A stretch of DNA of 46,339 nt from Azonexus sp. (GCA_031260295.1 JAIRKE010000069.1:1-46339); one strand, 5' to 3'. Positions 31,783 to 41,817 are shown, counted from the first letter of the stretch. A program made the numbers and translations. Notes: generated by a model from the letters alone, not told the origin.

Positions 31783-34700
31783 GTGACTGAACCTGTTCGT
31801 CCATCCCCGGTGGTTCGCCCGTCGCCGCTTCGCGTCGCTATCTATCATCGCCTGCACTGGCTGTGGCCGTTGTTGCTCCGGCCCGCCGTGCAGCGCGGGC
31901 TGCGCCTGCTCGGGTGGACTGCCTTCGCCGCTTGGCTGCTGCTGGTGCTGGTGGTGTTGCTGCTGCGCTACGCGATCCTGCCGCAGATCGGCGAGCACAA
32001 GGCGGCGATCGAGCAGGCCGCCAGCCGCGTCGTCGGCCAGCAGGTCAGCATCGGCCACATCAGTGCCCGCTGGCAGGGCCTGAACCCCGACCTGATACTC
32101 GACGATGTACGCCTGCTCGACACCGGCGGTGAACCGACTTTCACCCTGGCCCGCGTCGAAGGCGTCTTGTCCTGGCAGTCGCTGTGGCGCTGGCGGCCGG
32201 TGCTGGCGTTGCTCGCCTTCGATGGGCCGATGCTGCAAATCCGGCGCGACAGCGCGGGGCATATCACCGTGGCCGGCATTCCGGCAAACGCCGACGGCGA
32301 CTCCGGCTTCGCCGACTGGGTGCTGGCGCAGAAGCGCATCCGCATCCGCGACGCGACCATCGTCTGGGACGACCAGTTGCGCCAAGCGCCGTCGCTGCTG
32401 CTCGAAGATTTCCAGTTCGCCCTCGACAACCGCGGCCGGAACCACCGTTTCGGCTTGTCGGCGGCGCCGCCGGCAGCGCTGGCCGACCGTCTTGACATCC
32501 GCGGTGAAATCATCGGCAATTTCGGCGAGGCGTTCGAGAAGCTGGCCGGCAAAGTCTTCGTCCAGGTCGATTACGCCGATCTCGCCGGCTGGCGGGCCTG
32601 GGTCGATTACCCTATCGACCTGCCGCAAGGACGCGGTGCTCTGCGCATCTGGGGCGACCTCGCCAATGCCGGCGGCACGGTGACCGCCGACCTGGCGCTT
32701 GAGGAATTGCGCCTGCGCTTGCAGCCGGCCTTGCCTGAACTCGATCTGGACAGCCTGCGCGGCCGCCTCGAAGGGCGCTACAAGACCGGCGAGTGGTCCC
32801 TGCGCGGGCGTAAGCTCGAACTGCTGACGCACCAGGGCGTGCGCATTGCGCCGACCGATTTTCTTGTCATCTGGCGCCAAGAGCCGGGCAGTCGCCTGAT
32901 CAACGGCAATGCCAGCGCCAGCTTCCTCGATCTCGGCGTGCTCGCCGCGTTGGCCGAGTACCTGCCGCTGGACGAGCACAGCCGCCAGTTGCTGAACCAG
33001 CACCGGCCGCAGGGACAGGTTTCCGAATTGCGCGCCAGTTGGGGCATCGAGGACGAGACGCTGAAACGCTACGCGCTGCAGGCCGCCTTCTCCGGTCTCG
33101 GTATGCTGCCCGGCGGTGCCTTTCCCGGCGGCAGCGGCCTGAGCGGTCGCATTGACCTGAGCGAGAAGGGCGGCGATCTGATGCTCGACAGCGAGCGCTC
33201 GACCCTGTCGCTGCCGGCGGTATTCCCCGAGCCGGATATCGCGCTCGATACCTTGCGCGCTACCGCGCGCTGGACCGTCGCTGGCGGCAACATCGACGTC
33301 CGCCTACCACGGCTCGAGTTCGCCAGCCCTGATGCCGCTGGCGAGGCGCACGGCAACTACCGCTTCAGCGGCGACGGGCCGGGCGTCATCGATTTGCAGG
33401 CCACGCTGGCGCGCGCCGACGGGCGCGCCGTCTGGCGCTATCTGCCGCTTGCCGTCGGTGCCGATGCTCGCGCTTGGGTGCGCCGCGGCATCACCGGCGG
33501 CCGTGCCTCCGACGCCAAGCTGATCCTCAAGGGCAATCTGGCCGATTTTCCTTTCCGTGACAGCCGGAGCGGCCAGTTCCGCATCACCGCCAAGGTCGCC
33601 GGCGCCCGCGTCGACTATGCCGACGGCTGGCCGTTGATCGACGGTATCGATGCCGACATGGAATTCGGCGTCGGCATGCGGGTTACCGCCCGCAGTGGTC
33701 GTATCCTCGGTGCCAGGTTGTCCGATGTGACCGTCGTCATTCCCGATTTCGAATCCGCCGAGGAAATGCTGCTGGTGCGCGGCGTTGCCGCCGGACCGAC
33801 CGGCGAATTCCTGAATTTCATCGAGCGCAGCCCGGTGGCTGGCGACATCGATCGTTTCACCGAGGGCATGCAGGCCAGGGGCGACGGCCGCCTCGATCTG
33901 GAACTCGACATGCCGCTGCAGCACATTGACGAAAGCCGCGTGCGTGGCCGTTACCGTTTCCAGAACAACGAGTTGGAACTACTTGACGGCCTGCCGCCGC
34001 TGACCCAGGTCAACGGCCTGCTCAACTTCACGGAAGCGACGATTGCCGCCCAGGAAATTACCGGCCGGGTGTTTGGTGGGCCGTTCAGGGTCCAGATCCG
34101 CAACGCTGGCGACAAGGTCGACATCAAGGCCGGCGGCACCGCCGCCATCGCCGAGGTGAGCAGGCATTTCGCCTGGCCGCTGGTCGATCGATTGAGCGGC
34201 AGTACCGCCTGGCGGGCCGATATCGGTATCCGCAAGCGCGAGGCCGAGGTGGTGATCCAGTCCGATCTGGTCGGCATCGTTTCACCGCTGCCGGAGCCGC
34301 TAGGCAAGGCGGCGACTGCACCGCTGCCGCTACGCGTCGAACGCAGCATGCTCAATGGCGGCCGCGAGCAGTACCGCGTTAGTCTCGGTACGCTCGGCCG
34401 CGCCACTGTGGTTCGCCGCGACGGTGTCCTAGAGCGGGGCGCGGTGGTGGTCGGCGAGGCCGATGCCAGGCTGCCGGACAGGGGACTGGCAGTCCGTATC
34501 GCCGCGCCGCGCCTGGATGCCGACGCCTGGCGCGACCTTCTGCCACAAGGCGGCGGTAGTGCCGGTGGCAGCGCCATCGACGGCGGCCTGGAACTTGCCC
34601 AGGTCGTCGTGACGACGCCGCTGCTGCGTCTGATGGGCAGCGACTATCGCCGGGTCAACCTCAATCTGCGCCCGGCCGATGGCGGCTGGCGGGCTGGCAT

Positions 34701-35682
34701 CGATGCCGACGAGGCGAGCGGCGATCTGCTCTGGCGCAGCGGCGGCGAAGGCTGGGTGGAGGGCCGCTTGCGCCGCCTGATCGTCCGTCCGGCAGCTGCG
34801 GAAGGCGCGCCGGCCAGTGACAGCCGGGTCAACGGCCTGCCCGGCATGAACCTGGTGGTGGACGATTTGCACATCGGCGACATGGCGCTCGGCCGCCTCG
34901 AAGTGAAGGCCAACAACGACCCTGGCGCTTGGCGCATGGAGCAGCTGAGCGTGCAGAATCCGGACGGTACGCTGAACGGCAAGGGCATCTGGGCCAATAC
35001 CGGCGGCCGTCACCAGACGCAGTTGGAATTCGAACTCAACGCCCGTAATATCGGCAAGCTGCTCAACCGCCTTGGCCATGTCGACGCGGTCCGCCGCGGC
35101 ACCGCGACCTTGTCCGGCAAACTGCAATGGAACGGGCCGCTGACCGGCATCCATCATCCATCGCTGAGCGGGCAAATGCGCGTCAATGCCAGGAACGGCC
35201 AGTTCAACCAGATCGACCCCGGGGTCGGCAAGCTGCTCGGCCTGATTTCGCTACAGTCCTTGCCGCGCCGGCTGTCGCTCGATTTCCGCGACATTTTCAG
35301 CGATGGTCTGGCCTTCGACAGCATCGACAGCAACCTCTCCATCGATCAGGGCATCATGCGTACCGTCGGGCCGCTGCGCATTAACGGGCCGGCGGCGCAG
35401 ATCGAGATCGAAGGCGAAACCGACCTGCGCCAGGAGACGCAGGACCTGCGTGTCGTGGTCCGTCCGGAAGTCGGCGGCCTGGCCGCCGTCGGCGCCGCCG
35501 CGCTGGTCAATCCGGTGGTTGGCGTGGCGGTGCTGGCGGCCAACACGGTGCTCAGGCGGCCGCTCAACCGCCTGATCAGCTACCGCTACCATGTCACCGG
35601 CACCTGGAGCGACCCCCAGGTCAACCCACTGGGGCAGAGCGAAGAATCTGGAACCGATCCGCTGCCGGGAGTCGGCCCATGA
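31783..35682 (+). CDS. yhdP: YhdP-family AsmA-like envelope protein
   Basis: A 1299-residue protein with one N-terminal membrane helix (about 42-66) and a very long periplasmic repeat of beta-strands. The DUF3971/AsmA-like region opens QQVSIGHISARWQGLNPDLI. The C-terminal AsmA-type part has DIFSDGLAFDSIDSNLSID and ends with HVTGTWSDPQVNPLG. YhdP, TamB and YdbH form bridge-like tubes that carry phospholipid from the inner to the outer membrane. The start is the GTG at 31783. The final ATGA (35679-35682) overlaps the nitrilase-family gene, the gene order seen in many betaproteobacteria. Confidence 0.93.
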   Translation: MTEPVRPSPVVRPSPLRVAIYHRLHWLWPLLLRPAVQRGLRLLGWTAFAAWLLLVLVVLLLRYAILPQIGEHKAAIEQAASRVVGQQVSIGHISARWQGLNPDLILDDVRLLDTGGEPTFTLARVEGVLSWQSLWRWRPVLALLAFDGPMLQIRRDSAGHITVAGIPANADGDSGFADWVLAQKRIRIRDATIVWDDQLRQAPSLLLEDFQFALDNRGRNHRFGLSAAPPAALADRLDIRGEIIGNFGEAFEKLAGKVFVQVDYADLAGWRAWVDYPIDLPQGRGALRIWGDLANAGGTVTADLALEELRLRLQPALPELDLDSLRGRLEGRYKTGEWSLRGRKLELLTHQGVRIAPTDFLVIWRQEPGSRLINGNASASFLDLGVLAALAEYLPLDEHSRQLLNQHRPQGQVSELRASWGIEDETLKRYALQAAFSGLGMLPGGAFPGGSGLSGRIDLSEKGGDLMLDSERSTLSLPAVFPEPDIALDTLRATARWTVAGGNIDVRLPRLEFASPDAAGEAHGNYRFSGDGPGVIDLQATLARADGRAVWRYLPLAVGADARAWVRRGITGGRASDAKLILKGNLADFPFRDSRSGQFRITAKVAGARVDYADGWPLIDGIDADMEFGVGMRVTARSGRILGARLSDVTVVIPDFESAEEMLLVRGVAAGPTGEFLNFIERSPVAGDIDRFTEGMQARGDGRLDLELDMPLQHIDESRVRGRYRFQNNELELLDGLPPLTQVNGLLNFTEATIAAQEITGRVFGGPFRVQIRNAGDKVDIKAGGTAAIAEVSRHFAWPLVDRLSGSTAWRADIGIRKREAEVVIQSDLVGIVSPLPEPLGKAATAPLPLRVERSMLNGGREQYRVSLGTLGRATVVRRDGVLERGAVVVGEADARLPDRGLAVRIAAPRLDADAWRDLLPQGGGSAGGSAIDGGLELAQVVVTTPLLRLMGSDYRRVNLNLRPADGGWRAGIDADEASGDLLWRSGGEGWVEGRLRRLIVRPAAAEGAPASDSRVNGLPGMNLVVDDLHIGDMALGRLEVKANNDPGAWRMEQLSVQNPDGTLNGKGIWANTGGRHQTQLEFELNARNIGKLLNRLGHVDAVRRGTATLSGKLQWNGPLTGIHHPSLSGQMRVNARNGQFNQIDPGVGKLLGLISLQSLPRRLSLDFRDIFSDGLAFDSIDSNLSIDQGIMRTVGPLRINGPAAQIEIEGETDLRQETQDLRVVVRPEVGGLAAVGAAALVNPVVGVAVLAANTVLRRPLNRLISYRYHVTGTWSDPQVNPLGQSEESGTDPLPGVGP

Positions 35683-36488
35683 CCTCGCGGAACTGCCGCA
35701 TCGCCGCCTTGCAAATGATTTCCGGCCCGCGCGTCGGCGACAACCTGCGGGCCGCCGCCCGACTGGTCGCCGAGGCCGTCGACCAAGGGGCACAACTGCT
35801 GGTGCTGCCCGAGTATTTCCCGATCATCGGCAACGTCGATGCCGACCGCGTTTGTGCCCGCGAGGACTTCGGCTGCGGCCCGGTGCAGGACTGGCTGGCG
35901 GAAACGTCGGCGCGCCACGGCGTGTGGATCGTCGCCGGCTCGCTGCCATTGGCCGCCGCGACGCCGGACAAGATGCGCAACGCGACGCTGGTCTACGACT
36001 CTCATGGCGCCTGTGTCCAGCGCTACGACAAGATGCACCTGTTCGGCTTCAGCCAGGGTGACGAGCGTTACGACGAGGCGGCGTTTATCGAAGCCGGTGA
36101 CCGGCCGGTGGCGCTCGTTACGCCGTTCGGCCGCATCGCCCTGTCGATCTGTTACGACCTGCGTTTTCCCGAACTGTACCGGGCCCTGGCGCCGGTTGAC
36201 CTGATCCTGGTTCCGGCCGCCTTCACCGACACTACCGGCCGCGCCCACTGGGAAATCCTGCTCCGCGCCCGGGCCATCGAGAACCAGTGCTACGTGCTGG
36301 CAGCCGGCCAGGGCGGCCGTCACGAAAGCGGCCGGGTGACGCACGGCAACAGCATGATCGTCGATCCCTGGGGCGAGATTCTCGACCGCAAGATGAAAGG
36401 GCCGGGCATCGCCATCGCCGACCTCGACCATGCGCGCCTCGCCGAAATCCGCCAGAGCCTGCCGGCGCTGGCGCACCGTAAACTGTGA
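35679..36488 (+). CDS. Nitrilase-family amidase, Nit1/deaminated-glutathione-amidase type
   Basis: A 269-residue carbon-nitrogen hydrolase. The catalytic triad is Glu45 in LVLPEYFP, Lys118 in [10 protein letters not shown] and Cys158 in [13 protein letters not shown]. The [10 protein letters not shown] form and length match Nit1-type amidases, which repair deaminated glutathione to alpha-ketoglutarate and Cys-Gly; other omega-amidases are close. It overlaps the end of yhdP by four bases and precedes tldD by 112 bases. The metabolic tie to its neighbours is loose; the cluster is conserved by order rather than by function. Confidence 0.9.
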   Translation: MTSRNCRIAALQMISGPRVGDNLRAAARLVAEAVDQGAQLLVLPEYFPIIGNVDADRVCAREDFGCGPVQDWLAETSARHGVWIVAGSLPLAAATPDKMRNATLVYDSHGACVQRYDKMHLFGFSQGDERYDEAAFIEAGDRPVALVTPFGRIALSICYDLRFPELYRALAPVDLILVPAAFTDTTGRAHWEILLRARAIENQCYVLAAGQGGRHESGRVTHGNSMIVDPWGEILDRKMKGPGIAIADLDHARLAEIRQSLPALAHRKL

Positions 36489-36600
36489 CGGCGGCGAAAC
36501 GTCGCCGGGTTTCGCCTGTCGAACCGAAAGCTTTCCCGAGTGCGTTTGCCGCTCGCTACGCGCCGCAACCTGGCGGCATCAGTTTTTTCTAGGAGTCCCG

Positions 36601-38043
36601 ATGAATTCCAACATCCTGGCGCAAGCCGAATCCCTGCTGCTCGAACCCTTTGCGCTCAGCGAAGCCGATCTGTCGCGGACTTTTGGCCAGATATTGACGC
36701 ATCAGGTCGATTACGCTGACCTCTACTTCCAGTATTCGCGTTCCGAGGCCTGGAGCCTCGACGAAGGCATCGTCAAATCGGGCAGCTTCAACATCGACCA
36801 GGGCGTCGGCGTGCGCGCCATTTCCGGCGAAAAGACAGCCTTCGCCTACTCCGACGACATCAGCGCCCGGGCGCTGGGCGATGCCGCCGGTGCCGTCCGC
36901 GCCATCGCTGCCACCGGTCAGGCCGGGCCGGTGCCAACCTTGAAGCGTGGCGCCGACAGCCCGCTGCTATATGTGCCGCACGATCCGATCGCCTCGCTGC
37001 CGGCGGCGGCCAAGGTCGCTTTGCTGGAGCGCCTGGAAAGCTTCGCTCGTGCCATCGATCCGCGCGTCGTCCAAGTCATGGCCTCGCTCGCCGGCGAGTA
37101 CGAAGTGGTGCTGGTGGCCGGCTCTGACGGCCGGCTGGCGGCCGATGTCCGGCCGCTGGTGCGTTGCTCGATCTCGGTCATCGTCGAGGAACAGGGCCGG
37201 CGCGAGCAGGGTTCGGCCGGCGGCGGCGGCCGCTTCGATTTCGCCTATTTCGACGATGAAGTGCTGCGCCGCTATGCCGGCGAGGCGGTGCACCAAGCGC
37301 TCATCAATCTCCATGCCGATGCCGCGCCGGCCGGCCAGATGACCGTCGTGCTCGGTTCCGGCTGGCCCGGCATCCTGCTCCACGAGGCGGTTGGCCACGG
37401 CCTGGAAGGCGACTTCAACCGCAAGGGCAGCTCGGCCTTCACCGGCCGCGTCGGCCAGCGCGTCGCCGCCAAGGGCGTGACCGTCATCGACGACGGCACG
37501 ATTGCCGATCGCCGCGGCTCGTTGAATATCGACGACGAGGGCAACCCGACCCGGCGCACCGTACTGATCGAGGATGGCATCCTCAAGGGCTACCTGCAGG
37601 ATAGCCTCAACGCCCGGCTGATGGGCGTCGCGCCAACCGGCAACGGGCGGCGCGAATCCTTCGCCCACCTGCCGCTGCCGCGCATGACCAATACCATGAT
37701 GCTGGCCGGCCAACACGATCCACAGGAGATCATCGCCTCGGTCAAGAAGGGCATCTACGCCGTGAATTTCGGCGGTGGCCAAGTGGACATCACCAGCGGC
37801 AAATTCGTGTTCTCGATGAGCGAGGCCTACCTGATCGAGGACGGCAAGGTGACCCGTCCGATCAAAGGGGCGACGCTGATCGGCAACGGTCCCGATGCGA
37901 TGACCCGGATTTCAATGATCGGCAACGACCTGCGCCTTGACCCAGGGGTCGGCACCTGCGGTAAGGATGGGCAAAGCGTGCCGGTCGGCGTCGGCCAACC
38001 CACTTTGCGTATCGATGGACTGACGGTTGGCGGGACGGCATAA
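36601..38043 (+). CDS. tldD: TldD metalloprotease
   Basis: A 480-residue protein of the TldD/PmbA family. The zinc site is HEAVGHG, with His261, Glu262 and His266. Upstream is the conserved [19 protein letters not shown] block, and the C-terminus has [20 protein letters not shown]. With PmbA/TldE it forms a heterodimeric protease that degrades unfolded peptides and matures peptides such as microcins and CcdA. The partner gene is not in the window. The ATG at 36601 is preceded by AGGAG; a longer in-frame extension inside the nitrilase gene was rejected. Confidence 0.96.
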   Translation: MNSNILAQAESLLLEPFALSEADLSRTFGQILTHQVDYADLYFQYSRSEAWSLDEGIVKSGSFNIDQGVGVRAISGEKTAFAYSDDISARALGDAAGAVRAIAATGQAGPVPTLKRGADSPLLYVPHDPIASLPAAAKVALLERLESFARAIDPRVVQVMASLAGEYEVVLVAGSDGRLAADVRPLVRCSISVIVEEQGRREQGSAGGGGRFDFAYFDDEVLRRYAGEAVHQALINLHADAAPAGQMTVVLGSGWPGILLHEAVGHGLEGDFNRKGSSAFTGRVGQRVAAKGVTVIDDGTIADRRGSLNIDDEGNPTRRTVLIEDGILKGYLQDSLNARLMGVAPTGNGRRESFAHLPLPRMTNTMMLAGQHDPQEIIASVKKGIYAVNFGGGQVDITSGKFVFSMSEAYLIEDGKVTRPIKGATLIGNGPDAMTRISMIGNDLRLDPGVGTCGKDGQSVPVGVGQPTLRIDGLTVGGTA

Positions 38044-38068
38044 TGACTACTACTTTTTGTAGGGGATC

Positions 38069-38692
38069 ATGATGCGCTCATTGCTGGTAGTGGCAGGCTT
38101 GTTGTTTTCCGCTTCGGCATTCGCTCAGACGCCATCGGTGCAAGAGCGTCTGAACGCCATTGCTGATGACCCGGTGGCGCTCCGCCAGGCCGTCGATGCC
38201 GGCAAGCAGGTTACTTTCTTCTGCACCAATTGCCACGGCGAGAATGGCGTGAGCGTGATCCCCGAGGTACCCAACCTGGCCGGCCAGAATCCCGCCTATC
38301 TGCTTGAACAGATTCGCAAGTTCGGCTCTGGCGAGCGCAAGAACACGTTCATGCAGGGACTGATCAAGGTGCTCAAGGATGAGGAGCGTCTGCAGACCGC
38401 CCACTACTATGCCAGCATGCCAGTGCCGCCGTCGCCGGCCAATCCCGCTCTGGTGGCGCGCGGCAAGGTGTTATTCACCAAACTGTGCGTGCGCTGCCAT
38501 GGCGAGCGAGCCCACGGCGGGGAACTCTATCCGCGTCTGGCCGGGCAGCAGATACCCTACCTGCAGGTCAGCATCCAGCGTTACCGCGACGGTACGGGCA
38601 TCCGTAACGACAAGCTGATGGCCATTGCCACGTCGACACTGAAGAACGACGACATTACCGCCATCGCCCACTACCTGACGCAATTGCCCTGA
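38069..38692 (+). CDS. Dihaem cytochrome c, c4-like
   Basis: A 207-residue periplasmic protein with a signal peptide (about 1-20, SASAFAQ) and two haem sites: CTNCH (Cys52, Cys55, His56) and CVRCH (Cys140, Cys143, His144). Each half continues with the cytochrome-c fold motifs PNLAGQNPAYLLEQI and PRLAGQQIPYLQVSI, so it is an internal duplication as in cytochrome c4. Possible Met ligands are Met95 or Met118 in the first half. Such proteins carry electrons from the bc1 complex to terminal oxidases. Starts at ATG 38069, with an ATG at 38072 equally possible; GGGG lies just upstream. 25 bases after tldD. Confidence 0.92.
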   Translation: MMRSLLVVAGLLFSASAFAQTPSVQERLNAIADDPVALRQAVDAGKQVTFFCTNCHGENGVSVIPEVPNLAGQNPAYLLEQIRKFGSGERKNTFMQGLIKVLKDEERLQTAHYYASMPVPPSPANPALVARGKVLFTKLCVRCHGERAHGGELYPRLAGQQIPYLQVSIQRYRDGTGIRNDKLMAIATSTLKNDDITAIAHYLTQLP

Positions 38693-38837
38693 GCCGGCGC
38701 CAACCGGTTGCCGTTGTCGGCGAAAGGTGAGCCGGCAATGAGTTAAGCACGATCAACGATTGTTGATACTTATCATGGATTCGGTTTTTCGCTGTCGCTA
38801 CCCTCCGGTTTTTCCATGAACCATCCGCGGAGGGGAT

Positions 38838-39623
38838 ATGAGAGCCTTATCCAGCGCGCTTCTCGCATTGATCCTGGTTGTGGCTGGCGGTGAGGCGTTG
38901 GCGCAGATTACCGACATCAACATGGCGATCAACAAGGCCGGGCGGCAGCGCATGTTGTCGCAGCGCATGGCCAGGGCCTATTTCCAGATCGGCATGCAGG
39001 TCGATACCGAGAACAGCAAGAGGATTCTGGACAGTTCGGTCGCCACCTTCGACCGCCAGTTGGTCGAACTCAAGAATTTCGCACCGACGCCGGAAATCAG
39101 GAGCACCTATCAAAAACTCGAAACCGCCTGGCTGGCCTACAAGGATGTACTGCTCGGCAGTGCTCCCTCGCAGGAAAACGGACGCAAGGTGTTGGCTATT
39201 TCCGATGAAGTGCTGGCCATCGCCCACCAAGGGACGGTGCAGCTCGAAAAACTATCGGGTACGACCTCCGGTCGCCTGGTCAACGCCTCTGGCCTGGTGC
39301 GCATGCGGTCGCAGCGTATGGCCAAGTTCTATCAGGCGATAGCCTGGGGCGTGGCCGACGACCGCAGTGCGGCCAATTTGGCTGCTGCCCGTAAGGACTT
39401 CATCGAGGCCTTGCAGGAATTGACCAAGACTCCGGTCAATACGCAGCAGATCAAGGAAAGCCTGGAACTGGTCGCGCAGCAGTGGATGTTCTTCGAGCAT
39501 GCCCTGAACCAGAAAGGCAGTGGTGACAGCAAACGGCAGTCGCTGGCGGTGGCGACGACCAGCGAGCGTATCCTTGAAGAAATAGAAATTACGATCGGAC
39601 TCTACGAAAAGATGCAAAAGTAA
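38838..39623 (+). CDS. Stand-alone periplasmic PilJ/NarX-type sensor domain protein
   Basis: A 261-residue secreted protein. The signal peptide covers about 1-23 (ends GGEALAQ). Two copies of the PilJ signature follow: INKAGRQRMLSQRMARAY (about 32-49) and VNASGLVRMRSQRMAKFY (about 149-166). This helical domain is normally the periplasmic sensor of PilJ chemoreceptors and nitrate sensors such as NarX, tied to a membrane helix and signalling domain. Here no C-terminal membrane helix or cytoplasmic domain exists. It may bind a ligand and present it to a membrane partner, which is inference. GCGGAGGGG precedes the ATG. The 145 bases upstream contain a dyad ATCAAC-GATT-GTTGAT (38752-38767). Confidence 0.85.
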   Translation: MRALSSALLALILVVAGGEALAQITDINMAINKAGRQRMLSQRMARAYFQIGMQVDTENSKRILDSSVATFDRQLVELKNFAPTPEIRSTYQKLETAWLAYKDVLLGSAPSQENGRKVLAISDEVLAIAHQGTVQLEKLSGTTSGRLVNASGLVRMRSQRMAKFYQAIAWGVADDRSAANLAAARKDFIEALQELTKTPVNTQQIKESLELVAQQWMFFEHALNQKGSGDSKRQSLAVATTSERILEEIEITIGLYEKMQK

Positions 39624-39752
39624 GTTCTGGCGCTCCGGCCTCGCTGCCGGTAGTGCGCCCGCTTGGCTGTCCAAGCGCTTTCCATCGTTAGCCTGATGTC
39701 GCCGCGAACGACGAAACCAATGGGCCATTCAAGGAAAACCTGAAAGTAAGAA

Positions 39753-39778
39753 GGCCCAGCAAATTGCTTTGCTGGGCC
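39753..39778 (+). terminator. Terminator-like hairpin after the PilJ-domain gene
   Basis: Perfect 11-bp stem GGCCCAGCAAA/TTTGCTGGGCC with loop TTGC. No T-tract follows, so termination may be partial or factor-dependent. Confidence 0.5.
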
Positions 39779-39803
39779 GGATTCGGTCGTCATCTTGCGA
39801 TGA

Positions 39804-39850
39804 GCTACAATCACTGGCCTTGATGGCGGCCTTCGGGGCCCGATTGTAGC
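39804..39850 (+). promoter_or_regulatory. Long stem-loop with a competing partner upstream of aroG
   Basis: GCTACAATC (39804-39812) pairs with GATTGTAGC (39842-39850). TTGTAGC can instead pair with a second GCTACAA at 39871-39877. The two pairings exclude each other, as in attenuators. Whether the region is transcribed is not known. Confidence 0.35.
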
Positions 39851-39993
39851 TTTCCGGGGTGAGAGAGGGAGCTACAACGTCCTCAGAAAATGACGATGTT
39901 ATTCGTGCGACCGCCTGCCTGCCGGGACAAGGGCCGAATCCTGCGCTTCCATCCGGTAGAATATGGCGTTTCGGCATACTCGTAAGGCTGGCC

Positions 39994-41073
39994 ATGACGC
40001 CGCAAAGCAAACCCAACACCGACGACGTTCGCATCAGGGAAATCAAGGAACTGGTGCCGCCGGCCCACGTCTTCCGCGAATACCCGGTCTCGAACCGCGC
40101 CGCGCAGGCTACCTACGGCGCTCGCCAGGCCATCCACCGCATCCTGCACGGCGCCGACGACCGCCTGCTGGTGGTGATCGGCCCCTGTTCCATCCACGAT
40201 TACGACGTGGCCATGGATTACGCCAGGAAGCTGGCCAAGGAAGCCGACAGATACAAGGACGATCTGGTGATCCTGATGCGCGTCTATTTCGAAAAGCCGC
40301 GTACCACGGTCGGTTGGAAAGGGCTGATCAACGATCCGCGCCTCGACAACACCTTCCGCATCAACGAAGGCATCCGCTTGGCGCGTCGCCTGCTGCTCGA
40401 TATCAACGAGCTTGACCTACCCTGCGCCACCGAGTTCCTCGATACCATCACGCCGCAATACACCGCCGACCTGATCGCCTGGGGCGCCATCGGCGCTCGC
40501 ACCACCGAGTCGCAGGTGCACCGCGAACTGGCTTCCGGCCTGTCCTGCCCGGTCGGCTTCAAGAACGGCACTGACGGCAACCTACGCATCGCCGTCGACG
40601 CCATCCGCGCCGCCAACTCGCCGCACCATTTCCTGTCGGTCACCAAATCCGGCCACACCGCCATCGTCTCGACCCTGGGCAATGAAGACTGCCACGTCAT
40701 CCTGCGTGGCGGCAAGGAACCCAACCACGACGCCGCCAGCGTCAATGCCGCCTGCCAGGAGATGGCCAAGGCCGGCCTTGCCGCCCGGCTGATGGTCGAT
40801 TTCTCGCACGGCAACAGCCGCAAACAATACAAATTGCAGATGGAAGTCAGCGACAGCGTCGCTGCCCAACTGGCTGCCGGCGAGGAACGCATCATGGGCG
40901 TCATGGTCGAGTCGCACCTCGTCGAAGGCCGCCAGGACCTGCTGCCGGACAAGGAGCTGACCTACGGCCAGAGCATCACCGACGCCTGCATTGGTTGGGA
41001 CGACAGCATCAAGGTGCTGGACCAGCTTGCCGCCGCCGTGCGGGCGCGGCGAGTGGCGGAGGCAGGGGAGTAA
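39994..41073 (+). CDS. aroG: 3-deoxy-7-phosphoheptulonate (DAHP) synthase, class I
   Basis: A 359-residue enzyme that joins phosphoenolpyruvate and erythrose-4-phosphate, the first step of the shikimate pathway. Family blocks: VVIGPCSIHD, RVYFEKPRTTVGWKG, ATEFLDTITPQY, GAIGARTTESQ, KNGTDGN, ILRGGKEPNHD and DFSHGNSRKQ. It is the short, E. coli AroF/G/H-type form with the N-terminal regulatory extension; which aromatic amino acid inhibits it is not readable here. The ATG at 39994 has AAGG upstream. The leader is long and structured, so RNA-level control is possible. Convergent with the cobalamin adenosyltransferase gene. Confidence 0.95.
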   Translation: MTPQSKPNTDDVRIREIKELVPPAHVFREYPVSNRAAQATYGARQAIHRILHGADDRLLVVIGPCSIHDYDVAMDYARKLAKEADRYKDDLVILMRVYFEKPRTTVGWKGLINDPRLDNTFRINEGIRLARRLLLDINELDLPCATEFLDTITPQYTADLIAWGAIGARTTESQVHRELASGLSCPVGFKNGTDGNLRIAVDAIRAANSPHHFLSVTKSGHTAIVSTLGNEDCHVILRGGKEPNHDAASVNAACQEMAKAGLAARLMVDFSHGNSRKQYKLQMEVSDSVAAQLAAGEERIMGVMVESHLVEGRQDLLPDKELTYGQSITDACIGWDDSIKVLDQLAAAVRARRVAEAGE

Positions 41074-41179
41074 GGAATTTCGTACTCGACGGCGCCCCAC
41101 GGGGCCAGTGTTGCCGGTGCCGGGGCGCGGTATTGCGCCTATTCGTCGGCGTCCTTGCCGGCGATGTGGCCGATCACGC

Positions 41180-41755
41180 TCATGCGTTCTTGCTCTTTTG
41201 CCACAGCACGTCGCCACGTCCGCTGGTGCGGTTGAGGACACGGCCGAGGATGAATAGCAGGTCGGACAGGCGGTTCACGTAGCGGCGGGCCGGGTCGGAC
41301 AGCGGCTCGGCGTGGTGCAGGCGGACCACGGCGCGTTCGGCGCGGCGGCAGACGGTGCGCGCCAGGTGGGCGAGTGCCGCCGGGCGGGTGCCGCCGGGCA
41401 GGATGAATTCCTTGAGCATCGGCAAGCCGGCGTTGAAGGCTTCGACCTGCTCTTCCAGACGAGCGACCTGGCCGTCCTGGATCACGGCCATGCCGGGCAG
41501 GCACAGTTCGCCGCCGAGGTCGAACAGGTCGTTCTGGACGTCGAGCAGGGTGCCGCGCACGGCCTCCGGCAAGTCTTCGCAGAGCAGCACGCCGAGCATC
41601 GAGTTGAGTTCATCGATTTCGCCGATGGCGTCGATGCGCAGACTGTCCTTGGTGGTGCGGCTGCCGTCGCCAAGGCCGGTGGTACCGGCGTCGCCGGTGC
41701 GGGTGACGATTTTCGACAGGCGGTTGCCCTGGCGTTCGGTTGGCTTGTCGCTCAC
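41180..41755 (-). CDS. pduO: PduO-type ATP:cob(I)alamin adenosyltransferase
   Basis: A 191-residue trimeric helical enzyme that attaches the adenosyl group of ATP to cob(I)alamin. The ATP-binding N-terminus is KIVTRTGDAGTTGLGDGSR; further marks are ELNSMLGVL, CRRAERAVVRL and NRLSDLLFILGRVLN. Begins at a GTG (41755) with GGAGAGAG upstream. Divergent from hyi across 62 bases. No adenosylcobalamin-dependent enzyme is in the window, so it probably serves the cell at large. Confidence 0.94.
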   Translation of the reverse strand: MSDKPTERQGNRLSKIVTRTGDAGTTGLGDGSRTTKDSLRIDAIGEIDELNSMLGVLLCEDLPEAVRGTLLDVQNDLFDLGGELCLPGMAVIQDGQVARLEEQVEAFNAGLPMLKEFILPGGTRPAALAHLARTVCRRAERAVVRLHHAEPLSDPARRYVNRLSDLLFILGRVLNRTSGRGDVLWQKSKNA

Positions 41756-41817
41756 GGTGCTCTCTCCTTGTAATCAGCGGATTATACTTTTCACCCCACC
41801 GCCCGATGCTTGCTCGT

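Larger units (their letters stand above)
39624..39993 (+). other. 370-base gap: terminator-like hairpin and structured aroG leader
   Basis: No convincing separate gene. It contains a terminator-like stem (39753-39778), a longer stem-loop (39804-39850), a second GCTACAA (39871-39877) able to compete for the same partner, and TAGAAT (39957-39962), a -10-like element without a clear -35. The aroG frame is open upstream to a GTG at 39859, but that start is poorly supported. Confidence 0.6.

Noticed and set aside
38752..38767. FNR-type site upstream of the PilJ-domain gene
   Set aside because: The dyad reads ATCAAC-N4-GTTGAT, the inverse arm order of the TTGAT-N4-ATCAA FNR box.
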